Source of the DNA: Rickettsiales bacterium | GTDB taxonomy: Bacteria > Pseudomonadota > Alphaproteobacteria > Rickettsiales > UBA6187 | Length of the DNA: 64,000 nt | Direction: 5' to 3' | Assembly: GCA_028223895.1 (NCBI GenBank) | Contig: JAOIVE010000001.1 | Location: 1-64,000, forward strand | In this document: positions 63,938-64,000 of the stretch, in pieces | Numbering within the stretch: position 1 is the stretch's first letter | How the letters are laid out: each line of letters opens with the position of its first letter | The notes under the pieces: generated by a model | What the model saw: only the letters and a program-made list of their open reading frames with translations | What the model was told of the DNA's origin: nothing | The model's database searches: none | Program-made: the position numbers and the translations under genes

Positions 63938-64000
63938 GCTGCATGACTCACTTTTGCGTGAGCCTTATTCAATGTAGCACCTAACATCCAATGATTTTTC

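Overview
Alphaproteobacterial-looking chromosomal window (inferred from GTA-type tail genes, acvB and phasin/phaC; no rRNA or tRNA seen). Layout: (1) 1-3.3 kb, early-region segment of a prophage. (2) 3.3-24.9 kb, a dense stress/envelope island: phasin, YceI, HtpX, YfdX-like proteins, mprF-acvB-pqiA-mlaD-like operon, MgtA-type ATPase, Crp/Fnr regulator, host-attachment protein, Hsp20, CBS protein, flavodoxin, Dps. (3) 25.0-53.9 kb, a mosaic prophage with lambda-like head and GTA-like tail/baseplate genes, interrupted by cargo (mobile mystery proteins A/B, ExoD, TerC, TSUP, HNH, a PD-(D/E)XK-like protein, GIY-YIG, a trypsin-like protein) and joined at its right end to a broken phaC. (4) 54.7-64 kb, a second stress island that is a diverged syntenic copy of part of the first. 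The main observation is an apparent Fnr/FixK-type regulon: 15 copies of TTGAY-N4-RTCAA in intergenic regions of the two islands, with none seen in the prophage, two paralogous Fnr-type regulators that each carry a box 13-14 nt before their ATG, and several families of very small Cys/Lys-rich or otherwise unassigned proteins duplicated in both islands but missed by the ORF track or given over-long starts. Other points: a canonical -1 slippery heptamer (AAAGGGA) in the tail-chaperone G/GT gene, a heptanucleotide tandem repeat upstream of one regulator, and several gene scars. All calls are from reading sequence and ORF translations; no database search was run.
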